A stretch of 64,000 nucleotides of DNA from Schizosaccharomyces osmophilus (Eukaryota > Ascomycota > Schizosaccharomycetes > Schizosaccharomycetales > Schizosaccharomycetaceae). The stretch is taken from contig NC_079238.1 in assembly GCF_027921745.1 (NCBI RefSeq), forward strand, positions 2,046,001-2,110,000. The letters run 5' to 3'. How positions within the stretch are numbered: position 1 is the first letter of the stretch; each line of letters begins with the position of its first letter. The notes beneath the pieces were generated by a model that was not told where the DNA came from, searched no databases, and saw only the letters and a program-made list of their open reading frames with translations. The position numbers were made by a program, and so were the translations under genes. This document shows positions 43,392 to 55,142 of this stretch, in pieces.

Positions 43392-45379
43392 CTAAACAAT
43401 TTTTGACCGAAGTTCCTCAACTTCTTTCATATAGTCCGTTTCCAGTCCCTCTAGGCTATCTTGAATATACAACTTAAACTGTATTATTTCACTGAGCATA
43501 TAAGCAACCTCCTTGTAAATGTTATTTTTATACTCCATGCATGCATGAGCCAGTTGATCTGCCTCAATAGTAATGGTTTGGATCCGCTGATCCAGTTGCA
43601 GCATGCTGTTATGTGAAGAAAGTTTAAGTTGCTGTAAATCATGCTCTAATTTCTGAGATTCCGCATTTAGTGATGTCTTCTCTTGGTTTGCTGACTCACG
43701 CAACATAGTACATTCTTTGATTACTGTATTTAAACGGGACTCAATAGTGTTCAGCTCATCTTGTAATTCTGCGACGGCGTCATTTAATGCATCAAGTACT
43801 TCTTGGATTTTTAGAGACTTGTTTTGTTCCTCATGAAATTCCATAGTTATAGAGTGACGAACTTGATTCAAAAATGGTCGTACATTATTCTTTAAATCAA
43901 GATTTATGGAACCAGTATCTGGGTCTAAGATTAATTCGAAATTACCGTTTCTTGCACGAGGAGCAGTTGAAGGAATAATCCCAATTCGATAAGCCAAATT
44001 ACTATATGTTTGAGATTCCTTTTCAATGGTATCAATTTTCGACTGCACTAAAAGATCTTTGTCAAAAACCTCTTTTCTTAGCTCGGTTATCTTATTGCCA
44101 ATGAAATTTATGTTTCGATCCAATTGTTCTTGCTCAGACATCATTTTTTGATATTCAGCTGTTGATATGGATTGCATATCGACTCTCGATTTTAAGGATT
44201 TCTTCCTCTCATTCAGTTCATGTAACTGTGTTTCTTTTTCGGTAAGACTCAGCTGAATTTGCTTCTTTAAAGTAGTCTTCGACTCCATTCTTGATTGAAT
44301 TGAGGACATAAATGATTGGAGTTTAACTTCATCCCGTTGCATTGTTTTGAATCTTTCTTCTAAAAGCTCGATGGTAGAGTCCAAATCACCTGCTGCTTGC
44401 TTTTGCTTTAGTAATTCATCATTTTCATGTTGTAGCAACTGAATTTTAGCATTAATTTCCTTATTTTGCTCCTCAAACGATGCCTTTAATTCTTGTTCCG
44501 GTTCTTCATCCATAGAAGCCTGTAAAAATAAATGGTACTTTCGAACAAGGTAGTCAAATAGTGTCTTGTTGACGAAGTGATCATTCAATGTATCGTTTTC
44601 TACGAAATAAGCCATATCAACAGCCTGCTCGGTACACTGGATCAAGCATACAAGCCAATGCAACATCCCTAAAATGGCAGGCCAGCTATGAGGAGTTCCT
44701 ATAGCTACCAAACGGGATCGAGATATTGACTCTATGAAAGGATATCGCAAATTCTTTAAGCAGTTTATAACGTCTTCTTCATAACGAGCTCCAAACCGAA
44801 ACCTTGGGTCCATCTTATTGTATAAGAATTTGAATATAGAAGCAAATTCCTTTGTAGTAGGTAGAAACCTGTTATTGGGAGTCAATGGCTGTGGATAACC
44901 GCACTCTAACAGAAAATTAACTACATAAGCAGCACACTCTTGCTGATATCGTTTATCTGTCAATGGACGGGGATCCTTCATACTCGAAGCAGATGTAGCT
45001 TGGCCCATAAAAGATGCACTTGACATCCTTCGATTCATTATGCTAGACCTGCGTACCCTAACATCATTAGTATGCTGTTACATGCCTCTGCTAAAAGTCC
45101 ATTTATGCCTTACCCTGGTGCCAAGCTGGGTCTCATAGAAGGTGTCGCAAGCCGCGCAGAAGACATTGTCATTCCATCCACGTCCATAGAAGGACGGATT
45201 GGAAGAAGTGTACGCTGAGGTGCTAAACTCGTTCGTCCACTCACCAGTCCATTATCGGCGAATGTCGAATTTCGAATACCTGATGATGAAGGAACTTGAG
45301 AATATCCTAAATTTGATTTATTAGTCATAAAATTTAATTAACTTAACTTACTTCTCACATAAGACGAAGAATCTTGCAT
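43392..45379 (-). CDS. ndc80: Kinetochore protein Ndc80 (Hec1)
   Basis: Three exons: 45352-45379, 45114-45306 and 43392-45057, giving 628 residues. The start MQDSSSYVRR comes from a 28-nt exon; the ATG at 45328 lies inside the first intron (GTAAGT donor, GACTAAT branch, TTTAG acceptor) and is rejected. The disordered N-terminal tail (~res 1-85) is rich in Ser, Arg and Met (Aurora B target type). A calponin-homology domain (~90-215) contains DPRPLTDKRYQQECA and DPRFRFGARYEEDVI. Long coiled coils (~225-628) follow, with a break near the loop region around residues 425-450. Ndc80 binds microtubules with Nuf2 in the KMN network. Length matches S. pombe Ndc80 (~624). Confidence 0.93.
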
Positions 45380-45706
45380 TTGTAAACAAACATACGTTAA
45401 TTGTTGTTCTGTTTCCTAGAGAAGCATATACCGTGTTTCTATGTCGCGCACAAAAATTTGTTATCGCTGGCAAAATGCTTTCAGTCTTTATACAAGATTT
45501 GGGATGTAAGTTTGAAGTAAATTGGAATTTATTAAAGTATTTATCTCTATTCAATTCTGTAAATGCCAGTACATTTAAGCTATTAGAGTTGTTAACCAAC
45601 GAAATTTCAAAACGATAAATAAACAAAAGATCATCAAAATAAACAAAAAGATGGGAAGTATGCAAGAACAAAAGAATGCACAAGATCTGAAAACATTTAT
45701 CGATGA
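45380..45706. other. ndc80 promoter / imp2 3' region
   Basis: 327 nt between two minus-strand genes. TGTAAACAAA, a forkhead-type sequence, lies right before the ndc80 ATG (45381-45390). Two further AAATAAACAAA-like copies lie at ~45618-45645. Confidence 0.45.
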
Positions 45707-47947
45707 TTAAACATCAATTTGACGCACAAAATTAGAAGGGAATTGGCCTCTATTATGATCATCGTCGCCAACAACAAAGCCTTCCCACCAACCATCTTCA
45801 TAAAGTCTTATTACGGCAATAGTATCGCCTTTCTGGAAAGAAATCTCTTCAGGGATAGCAGCATCGTAGTTATAGAGTGCATGAACGTACCCAAGGATCT
45901 TTTGTCCGTCTGAACTTGTTGGGGTCTCCATATCTAAAGAATGACTATCTTCTTCAGCATCGTATTCACCAGACATAGGATTTGACAAGTTTGCAACGCC
46001 ATGCCCATTCGATGCAAGAAAATCATCCTTGATAGAGGATTCGAGTTCTGATTGGTAATCTTCATCATTCATAGTTCCGCCTAGGTCTTCGACAGAATCT
46101 TCCTTGACTTCATAATCATATTCCGGTTCAATAGCACCAGGGGTCAAAGATCGTGGTAGCCTGGATGCACGACGTGAATGGGAAGAAGAAGGTCTCGAAG
46201 ACTGGTTCCTTCGCAAACTGAACGAAGAATTGTTTTTTCGATTATCAGAAATGGGAGAAACAGCTCTGTTCTCCATTTTCATAACACTACTAAATTCATC
46301 CTGAATCTGTTGTCTTCTGGAAACCGGAGAAATGCTTTGATAAGGTGGGGGATTAGTTAATCCCGAGTCAGTATCAGGCTTATTGCTCTGTACGGACATT
46401 TTTTGAAAGTTTTCATCCATGGGTGACATGTCCGAAGAAGGATTAAAGACATTGGGGGTAACAGGGCGGCTCGATTTTTTAAATTTACTAAGGAGTTTCT
46501 TATGTGGTGACAATCGGCCTGATTGAGATGAATTAGAAGACATTGACGCAGCTGTCTGATTGACAGCAGCAGAGACGCTTTGTGAGCCAACGGATCCTCC
46601 CAAGGTAGCATTCCCTGTACGAGCAGCTGCTGAAAGAGTATAGGGGCGATTTAGGGTCATGTGGTCGTTTTCGACATTGGATGGAGCGCGATCAAAATTT
46701 GCTTGGACTAGCTCTACAACATTTTCAGGAGCTTCGCCTTTATAAAAGTCGTAAAATTTAGGAGGTTGAGGAATACCGGTTCCGGTAGCTCGAGAATCGA
46801 TAAAACTTAAAACGTCGGTATTGACATTGCACGTCTCCAGGGATTTTCGGATGCGTTCGCAAGCTTCATCATCATTGAAAGCGCCACGAGAAACGAGAAG
46901 GGTAAAAGTCCAAAGGACACTTCTTAGAAAATGGCGACGCTCTTCTTCAATATCCTGGAGCTTATCACAAGCCGACTTCCACTCCCTTATCCAACGGTTG
47001 TATGTATCTGAGACGGTTTGAACGCTAGCTTTGTATTCGGAAACACTGGATGCAATCGAATTTTGAGTCTTTTTCAGCTTGGAGTTGTTCCTTTCCAAAT
47101 CCTTTCCAACCAGCATATTCTGTTGGGAAACATAATAGTTTACCTTTTTGCACAAATAATGGTACTTGTCTTGAGCCTTTGAAAAGTCATTAGCAAAAAA
47201 TAGATATCATTTTAGGGAGGAGTGTCTCACCTTTTCGTAGTTTTGTTTCTTTGACTCCTTTTCCTTGTGGCACTTTTCAATGCTAGCGATAATCTAAAGC
47301 AGTGTTAGTCGAAGATAATTCGAAGGGAAAAATAAGTAGATTTCAATACAATTTTCTTTTTGTCTTTTAAAGATATAGCATAGCGACTAAAAGCGTTGGA
47401 GACATCGTCTTGTAAAAGCTGGGCGATTGCAAGACGGTTTTTGCCCATAGTATCCATTTCGGACTTCATCATTTGAATGGATGCTTTTAGAGTTCCAGTT
47501 TCATTGGCACCCACATTGGAGCGGGCCAATTTGGCCATTCGTTTAGCATAATCCTCCTCGATGCTTGCTCTACAGAAGACTTGTTAGAAATAAAAACGAA
47601 AAAGAGAAAAGATGTGTCATTCCCATTGTATAAATTCGTTTTCTTTTCTCAAAAAAAAAAAAAAATGAAGAAAGTTCTGGGAATGTTACCAAGGAGAAGA
47701 GAAGAGACATACCTTTCGTGAAAAAATGACCGTAGGTCTTCATTGATATGTTTTATTTCGCTGAAACGAGAAAGTAGGGCATAGTAACCTTCGTCATTCA
47801 CTCCCTAAATATGAAAAGAACGTTAGAAAAGTTAAATACAAGCAGAAAAGGCAGTAGGATGCCATGGAATTGTCATACCCAAAAGTAATTGGAAAAGCTC
47901 CTTGGAGGATTCGATGACTGAGCATTGAAATTTAATGTTGTAGCCAT
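45707..47947 (-). CDS. imp2: F-BAR/SH3 contractile-ring protein Imp2
   Basis: Five exons: 47879-47947, 47713-47804, 47350-47569, 47231-47293 and 45707-47176, giving 637 residues. The F-BAR domain (~res 15-290) starts SFSNYFWGVNDEGYYALLSRF and continues with ERASIEEDYAKRMAKLAR and coiled-coil helices. A Ser/Pro-rich disordered region (~300-570) follows. The C-terminal SH3 (~575-637) has ALYNYDA, the RT-loop EEISFQKGD, DGWWEG and PSNFV. Imp2 partners Cdc15 in the cytokinetic ring and is needed for ring disassembly in S. pombe. The short 92-nt and 63-nt exons lie within the F-BAR domain. Length is a little under S. pombe Imp2 (~670), the difference lying in the disordered middle. Confidence 0.93.
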
Positions 47948-48931
47948 TCTATGAAAAGAAAGTAATGCAAGAAGCTCAGGATCCTCTCTCGCAGTTTTTC
48001 TGTATTTACTCAAAGTCGGTAGTGAACGCCTCGATGTAAACGAACAGAGCAGACAGGGTAAATAAATGGTAGCCGTTGCTAGGTAAGATTTGAATGTAAA
48101 TAAACCCGAGAATAAACAAAAAAAAATAGAAGAAAAATATAAAATCAAGTATGATTTTACCATCTTTAAGAAAAGGAACCAGAAAAAGATAGAGAATAAA
48201 TAAATAATAAATAATAAAGAAAGTATGATTCGTAGAATGAATCCATCGAATACGTTGTAGATATTAAATTGTAGCTTCTTTGTGGTGACATGTCTGGCTC
48301 CATAACATTGCGCTTGCTATATAGAAAGCTATTCCATTCAAGCGCAAGTAAAAAAGGTTATCGATTGTGTTTCTGTGAAAGTAATGGTATGCTATCCTAA
48401 TACCCTTTTGACATAAAAAAAAAAGGAGATGTCAAAATGGTCTACTGATTGACCATGTCAATGAATAGCAACATTTCTATTGGATTTCTTTTCTTAATTA
48501 CCTTTGTCAATGGTTTCTACCTATGCGTACCCTTAGGAACATGCTGCGTATCCCGATTATTCAACTAAAATTGGTCACATACAAACTTCACCGTAAAACC
48601 ATCTCGATAAAATAACTCATAATTTTTAATTCCTTGATTCCTGTGTCTATTCTTTCTCTTTTTCTCCCTCGCAAACAAAGACATACTTTTCCATGGTTTA
48701 TTGTTTGTTTGTTTACTCTCAAATCAAGGACTTGTTTCATTATGACATCACCAGAAGATAGAGGCGCGAGCGCTTATGAGGCTATATAAAGAACATGCGC
48801 GTCCCTGCTCTTGTTGGCAATAACCAAAAAGGAGAATTCACTAGAGTCCTGCCTGAAACGACTTAGTTTTGTGTTTTTTGAAGAATTGGTATACATACGT
48901 TTCATTCCCTCATTTCAATTGACAGTATAAA
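47948..48931. other. Divergent promoter region imp2/64-residue gene
   Basis: 984 nt. The imp2 side has three forkhead-type sites (listed separately). The other side has GTTTGTTTGTTTAC at ~48704-48717 and a TATA box, TATATAAA, at 48783-48790, about 140 nt before the small gene's ATG. Confidence 0.55.
48036..48105. promoter_or_regulatory. Cluster of three forkhead-type sites upstream of imp2
   Basis: GTAAACGA (48036-48043), GTAAATAAA (48058-48066) and GTAAATAAAC (48096-48105) lie 90-160 nt upstream of the imp2 ATG. They match the RTAAAYA forkhead core used by Sep1/Fkh2 (and Mei4). imp2 belongs, as I recall, to the Sep1-dependent mitotic gene cluster in S. pombe, so the cluster is probably functional. 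Confidence 0.55.
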
Positions 48932-49126
48932 ATGACTGAAGAAAGAAAACTAAAAAGCTCCGTCAAGGACGCCGACCATAAAGTTACCTTCAACATTGAA
49001 CGTGTCCGCCACGGCTTAAACAACTTTTTTGACGATATTGGCAGTGCCGTCAAAAAAGAAAGCAATACTGGAACTACACAAGCGAGCAAACAAGCTGAAC
49101 GCGCTGAAAAACCTGGAAAAATGTAA
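48932..49126 (+). CDS. Small hydrophilic protein (64 residues), unrecognised
   Basis: The frame runs from ATG 48932 to TAA at 49124-49126 with no intron. The protein is charged and lacks a signal or membrane segment: an N-terminal MTEERKLKSSVKDADHKV, a central amphipathic stretch FNIERVRHGLNNFFDDIGSAV (~res 20-40), and a Lys/Gln/Ala-rich tail. Helix 20-40 has a regular hydrophobic face (F, I, V, L, F, I, V). A TATA box 140 nt upstream and a long 5' leader with forkhead/FLEX-like sites suggest regulated expression. I do not recognise a family; it resembles small stress-induced or starvation-induced hydrophilic proteins only in composition. Confidence 0.65.
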   Translation: MTEERKLKSSVKDADHKVTFNIERVRHGLNNFFDDIGSAVKKESNTGTTQASKQAERAEKPGKM

Positions 49127-49359
49127 TCATACCTTACCGTCATTCCCTTTTAACTCTTAAAAATCAAGTCTTTTTGCTGTGAAAAATTCTTTTCTGTATT
49201 ATTACGCTGTTTTTGTGTTTCGTTTGCTTGCTTTTTATGATATTATGATTACAGGGAAACTGTTCCCTTTTAGCTATATCTTCTATATTTACTGTGTCCT
49301 GTAGCATAAACTTGTCGTAAATTTGATGTGTCATGTAGTATTGTTGATCACCTTCATCA
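49127..49359. other. Convergent spacer
   Basis: 233 nt containing the 3' ends of the 64-residue gene and the U2SURP-like gene. No other feature. Confidence 0.5.
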
Positions 49360-51137
49360 TCAAAACAAATCTTCAGCATGCATTCGCATCTTTCGGGACA
49401 CGAATGTACCTCTAGTAAAGCTGGGCTTAAATTTCGATTTCACATTGTCAGGCTTTTCGGGACTAGAGGAAGAAGTAACGGGAGTTGAAGACTTTGACGA
49501 AGTAGCATCCTGATGCTGGTCCTGTTGTTCGTGCTCTTGCTGATGATACTGCTTTTCTTTCTCTAGTAAAAGCTCCGAAACATTCACAGGAGTCCCGTTG
49601 TATTCTTGATCATCTTGATCGACTTCCATTTCAGCTGCGGCTGTTGCCCACCGATTTTCGTGAGCAACGGCAGTTGGTGTTCGGGTGAATGCTCTAATAG
49701 ATGCTGCAATCTCCTTGCTCTTGAACATTTGCCATGCTGAATCTAAAATTTCTTCCGGAAAAGCTACCCACACTCGCCAAACGTCAATGACTTGTGCAAC
49801 CTTTTTACAAAACATGTCCATCTTTATGCGACCTCCCAGCTGTCGACTAAAAGCGTATAAATGTTCAAAAACGGAACGTATAAACGGTTCCAAACTAAAT
49901 ACTAGAATTAGCATACTTGTTACTGACCCATCAGTCTCATTTCGTACCCAACTCGATACCGCCAAACTAGCGACACTCCAGATATCCCGTTGAACAGCAG
50001 GTCATTCATTACGTACAGTAATCCCAATTTCCTGTCCCCCTTTTCCAAAATAGATTGATCGTTTATCCTTTCCTCGTTAACTTCATCGTTTTTCAATAAC
50101 TCTTGCACAATCGTTTCAGAAACCTATGTCGGTAAATGATTAGTACTCTTGTTTTCTCTTAATATTTCCATACCTCTTTGTACTTATCAACGTGATCGAT
50201 GGCAAAGCATGAAACATTTGCTATAGATCCTTTTTCACAACTCATGCGCGTCAACAGCCATTCCAATTTAGCCCTGTTTAGGGTCGATAGATGCTCTACT
50301 GACGTATCGTTTTTCTCTTCCTCTTTCCTTTTCTCAAGTTCTTTTCGTTGCGTAGAAAATATTGAATCTTCGCTTGCTTCTGCTTTTCCAACGGAAGCTG
50401 ATATGTATTTTCCATCCACCGGTTGAATAGATAGGCGCCGTATAGCATCTTGCGCAAGCTTCTCATTTCGAAACACAGATATTCCTTTGGAAAAATCTCC
50501 GTCAGGTGAAAACACATTTACTGCAATTACATAGTCGCGTCCACCTAAAATTTCTTTCAAGGTTGCCGCAGTTGTCTGTCTAGCAATGCCCTTCAAATGT
50601 ACAACACAGGGCTTTTCAGATACTTCTTTAGATTAGACAACAATATTCTGATTTATTTTTCCCTTTTCTTCTTACGTACAGCTTGTAGCTTGGTCCACCG
50701 TTTCCAACGCGTAATCTTGGCGTCGTCCAATTTCAGCTTCTAATCCAGACTTACTCGTCTCTCTATTGTTTCAAGTTAGCTTTCATTCATAGTTTTATGT
50801 ATCAACGTACGGAAAGGGCTGCTGGTTTCTCCCTGAATTGCTGATATTTTGACGCTCGTTCGCAAGAAATGCATCTTCCTCTTCATCGGACTATTGCCTT
50901 AGCTTTTCTGCTCTATTAATTTATAATATTTGATGCTTACGTCTGAACTTATGTCTTCCTTCACTGCAAAATGCCGCCGTCCTCCTATAATGGGCCTCTT
51001 TTCTGTTGATACATATTGTCAGTGAACTTTTCTTCAAAGCTTCCACACGAACTTGTTTCTAAAGTTTGCAATGGAAACGAATGATGGTCCATTCTAAAAT
51101 CATCTTTTTCTGCCAGCTTTTCTTGATTCGCTCGCAT
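49360..51137 (-). CDS. RRM + CID protein of the U2SURP/SR140 type, seven exons
   Basis: Proposed exons in gene order: 51053-51137, 50941-51002, 50811-50890, 50680-50762, 50174-50622, 49948-50123, 49360-49894, joining in frame to 489 residues. After an N-terminal acidic stretch (SSDSDEEEDAFLANE) comes an RRM-like domain (~res 105-185: VVHLKGIARQTTAATLKEIL, ISVFRNEKLAQDAIRRL, GKYISASV). A CID (~225-370) follows, with LNRAKLEWLLTRM, LGLLYVMNDLLFNG and VAQVIDVWRVWVAFPEEIL. Human U2SURP/SR140 also has a SURP domain between the two; I see none here. CID+RRM proteins link U2 snRNP or splicing to Pol II. The first exons are small, and the exon 4/5 acceptor is uncertain (AAG at 50623-50625 keeps frame). 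Confidence 0.75.
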
Positions 51138-51701
51138 TTGGAGTCATCAGTAGAATACTGATCTTTCACTACCATTTACGCGTCCTAAACTACCTACAAC
51201 TTTACATTCTTTCAATGTTGAATCATAAAACCAAAAATTTTATAATTTTTATTTATATAACCTTTTTATTTACCCTTATATAAAGTTAATGCTCCAGTCT
51301 CGGATTCATGATGCAAGAAGTTGGCTCATAGAAAATACTTAAGTCTCTCGAAAAACTAGTAGGCTAAATTAAGGAAAAGAATGTGCTACGATGCTATAGT
51401 CTTTAGACTTTTTTACCCTATGGATGTATTCATCTCTGATCTAGTCCTATACGTTTGATATAGGTCTTTCCATGTATCCTTTAATTGAATGCATGAATGT
51501 TGTTGTTTTCACCTATTCAATTTACAAAAACTTTAAAAAGTATTTAGTTCATCTTTGTTTGTTTACTAGCATTGGATTCGAGTTCCCCAATGTTTGTTTA
51601 TTTCCTTTTCCCAAATATACATATAGGGAAAACCCAATTACTACTATTTACAAAGTACAATTGAGGAAGTAAAAGAAACGGAATTTGAAAAAGTAACTGG
51701 G
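51138..51701. other. Divergent promoter region
   Basis: 564 nt between the starts of the U2SURP-like and IQGAP-like genes. TGTTTGTTTACTAG (~51556-51569) is another forkhead-type match, ~135 nt upstream of the IQGAP-like ATG. Confidence 0.45.
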
Positions 51702-54700
51702 ATGGTTGACTTACAAGACCCAAGAGCATTACGTGAGCTTCAGGTGAATGCAATACCCTTCAGTGATCCTTGGAAAGATGATCCCATTCATTTATCAAAG
51801 AGATTAAAAGAAGAATCTGATGAAAATTGTATTGGCGATCATCCGCAAGAACGAAAGAATTCTTTAGATCCTGATATCTGGGTAGCGTATAATTACTTAT
51901 GTAATGTATATGAAGCCAAAGTGTACGTCTTTGTAACTGAATTCAAAGCTAACCAAGAAGATGGATTGAAAATCAGATGGAAGTCGTTTATACAAACACA
52001 GATGACTTTATAACTTCTCTTGCTGATGGAAAGGTGCTTTACGATTTATCAATGAAGTTCTATCCTAAATTGGCAGGCAATTGGAGGCCCCGATGTCGAA
52101 CTGCTAATGGGAAAAAGCTATACATGGGTGTTTTCTTTGAATTTTTAGACTTTGTTGGAATGTTTAGTGTAAGAGTCCCCATACAGGTTGACAGTGAATA
52201 CTAATTATCTAGGCTTTTCGCTTTGAACCAAAGCATCTACTTGAATACTCAAATATTCCCCGTGTTATATATTCCTTACATGCACTTTCGTACCTCCTAA
52301 ACTTTTTGCAAGCGACTCAGCATGTTCCTCATTTATTTGGTAAAATTCACCTGAAACGCGGTGAGGTTGAACTTACTAATCGACAAATCTTGCCTTTGAG
52401 GAATTCAAAAAAGTTTCCTAATTTTACAAAACTGAAAAAACATTTTTATGGCCGGCTTCACCGTAACAGACAAAGCAGTACGCAAATTAACAAACGTATT
52501 TTGGCAACAAAAAGACCACCTTCTTGGATTAATCCTTTACAAGCAATTTGTAGAGGGTACCTTCTTAGAACGACTATTAATACACGCGATATCATGAAAG
52601 AAAAATCTCAAGAGAATACGCTCAAGCTTCCTTTATTGGAAAAATTATTGATTACACCAAATGCAGATGAGAGGTTAACAATGATTAAAGAAATTCAGCA
52701 GCTTTATCGAATAATGGTTTGTTTACACTCCCAAATGTTTCACCTTCCTTCCCCGGAGCTTTCTTTGGATTTGAGTTGGCTGGCTTTGTTAGGCTCGTCC
52801 GTTGAAACTTATAACCAGCTCATTCCGCCAATTTTGAATAATGTCGTTTTCTATCTTCAAGAAAATCCTTCCTTATGGATCTCGGTCTTGAAAAGACTCT
52901 TGTTCCTAGGTGTTGATAGAGTGGACATATCCAATTACGGATTACTCGTGTTGAAGTTTTTCGGATTTTCCGTCACGACTAAAGATCGAAAGCTTTTAAA
53001 CGAATTTATACTTCAAGGTCTCATAACATCGTTAGACGAAAAAATAACATCTGAAAGCAATGACCGCAATTGCGGAATATCTCCTACATTTTTGTGGATT
53101 TCCAAAATATTCTCAAGCAGTTTGTTGTAAGTGTTTCGAGACATTGATCTATTTTACTAATTTTTAGTTTGGATTTTGATTCTTTCTTTGACAAGCGAGC
53201 TTCTTTTATATTGGATAGTTTTTATGAATCGCAAAGCAGTGTCAAATCACTTGAAGTTGCCGCAATGCATAGTGTCAGTGAAATTATTTACAGCTTTTAT
53301 TTGCATAACAAAGAATTGCCGAAAGAGTTCTTTTATATTTTCAATTCACTATATTATTCTGAAGCTGTGAGTTATTATTTGAAGTTTAAAATAATTTCGT
53401 GATACTAACCAATAGGCCCGAAAAAATCCTCGTTCTTTAAAAACATCTATGTTATGGTTTTTTATTGATCAAGTCTTAAGCTGCATCTACCGATTTCATT
53501 CTCAGAAATACTACAGAAAGCATTCAGAAAAGTTTGCATTCATAAAACATTATATACGATCGCTTTTTGAAGGGGTGTCCAACTTAGCGACCGGTGAAAT
53601 CCAGTGGCACACGCGGAGCTACCGAATTGTTGAAGCGCTAATTAGAAAATGTACGTACATTTGACATTTTCATCAGGTTAATAACAAGTTTAGTAATACA
53701 TGGTCCAATTAAAAGTCCACCCATTGAACTTGCGGGAAGATCTCTGAGCTGCACACACAAAGATATATTCAGTCTTCACTCGGTACTGAAAATGTGCAAT
53801 GATCATGGTGATTTTAATAACCACCCTTCCTTTAAGCGTCTTATTACCAAACTTGGTTCCCCCAAATTATGCAAAAAATATGAAGGCCAGGTTTTGTTCT
53901 TAGATACCAGACGGGAATATATGCATTCCAGTATACCCTGCTCCCAGGCAGCCAAATATCAACTAGCACTCAGTTTATGTTTACCTTTAGTAGAAGGTCA
54001 TTTGCGCTGTTCTCTCAAAGAAACATTATGGGGCATTCCAACTTCATTGGAAAACCAAAAGTTTAAGGGTCTTTTGCAGCTTGATCAAAGGATTAGAGAC
54101 CTTCATCCTTCTTCTTTGACAGGTATTACTGATTCCTTTTCTACCTCTCCACAACCTATACAACAGTGGCAGTCGCGTCTTAGAAAATTATTGAGGAACT
54201 TAACCGAGACTAACGACGACTTGGAAAGTACTCGTTTTCTTATACTATATGGACGTACCGACCAAGCTTGTGTAAAGGACATTAAAGAAGCTTACAAAAA
54301 AGTGGCTCCCTTAGCTAAAACTTTAAAACAAACTGGGACTGAAAATAATGAATTTTTAAAATTTCTTTCAAACATTGGAAGCGGCTTTAAAAAATCAAAA
54401 GACTACAATTATAAACATCCCTTGCTTGACAAATCAATGGGTGAATTACTGCAAATGGAGATTGTCTACAAGTGCCCTTCAGAGCTTTTAGATCACACTT
54501 TAAAAATTTTCGTTAACAAAAATCGGACGGCACTTCATTTCTTCCTTTTAAATAGGAAAAAATTGATCGACGAATCCGTAATTTTGGTGAATGATTTGGT
54601 ACAAGCTGCGTATGTTCACTTCGGAATAGTGGTTTTTACTAACGTTATTTTAGAAACATAGGGATTTACTTTATTGAAGTATTTAATCTCCCTTTCCATA

Positions 54701-54834
54701 CTAAACAGTTACAAATCTGGCTAACCCCGGTTTCTACATATCCTAGTGAGGAAAACTACGCTGAAATAAAAAAACAGAAAAGAAAGAAGGTCGCCGGCTT
54801 TGAACATACCAAGAAACAGAAGTCTACGAAATGA
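51702..54834 (+). CDS. Divergent IQGAP-like protein (CH domain, single IQ motif)
   Basis: Seven exons: 51702-51922, 51958-52168, 52213-53126, 53168-53366, 53416-53650, 53694-54609 and 54654-54834, giving 958 residues. A calponin-homology domain (~res 58-185) has the IQGAP-specific arrangement: PDIWVAYNYLCNVYEAKVRWIE, then F..SLADGKVLYDL, then a final NIPRVIYSLHALSYLL. An IQ motif (INPLQAICRGYLLRT, ~res 245-260) follows. The remaining ~650 residues are helical and have weak similarity in order to the GAP-related and RasGAP-C regions (LLVLKFFGFSVTTKDRKLLNEF; ARKNPRSLKTSMLWFFIDQVL; a Lys-rich C-terminus). IQGAPs scaffold actin, calmodulin and Rho/Ras-type GTPases. Fission yeast's known IQGAP, Rng2, is ~1,490 residues with several IQ motifs, so this would be a second, shorter relative. 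Confidence 0.8.
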
Positions 54835-55142
54835 GTAATCTCTTTTTCTTTGTTAATTATTCAATCATTTTTACTTTAGGTGAAACAATTTTAAAGGGTA
54901 GATAGAAAATTAACCTGTTGAGATATTTTATTAATATATATATAAGTATAAACCTTGTCCCTTGTTAACGTAAAAGATACTTTTCCTGTTTAACCAAAAA
55001 TATTAAGGATTCCCAAAAAGACCGGTAGCCATGTTTTTCTTTTATTTTATCTTTTCAATTTGAAAAACTGAAGGATATGATTCACAAACCTATTCCAAAT
55101 TACTTTTTGATTCGAAGGAAGGCAATTATTGATAACTAAAGC
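54835..55142. other. Convergent spacer
   Basis: 308 nt, with TATATATATAAG at ~54932-54948; 3' ends only. Confidence 0.45.
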
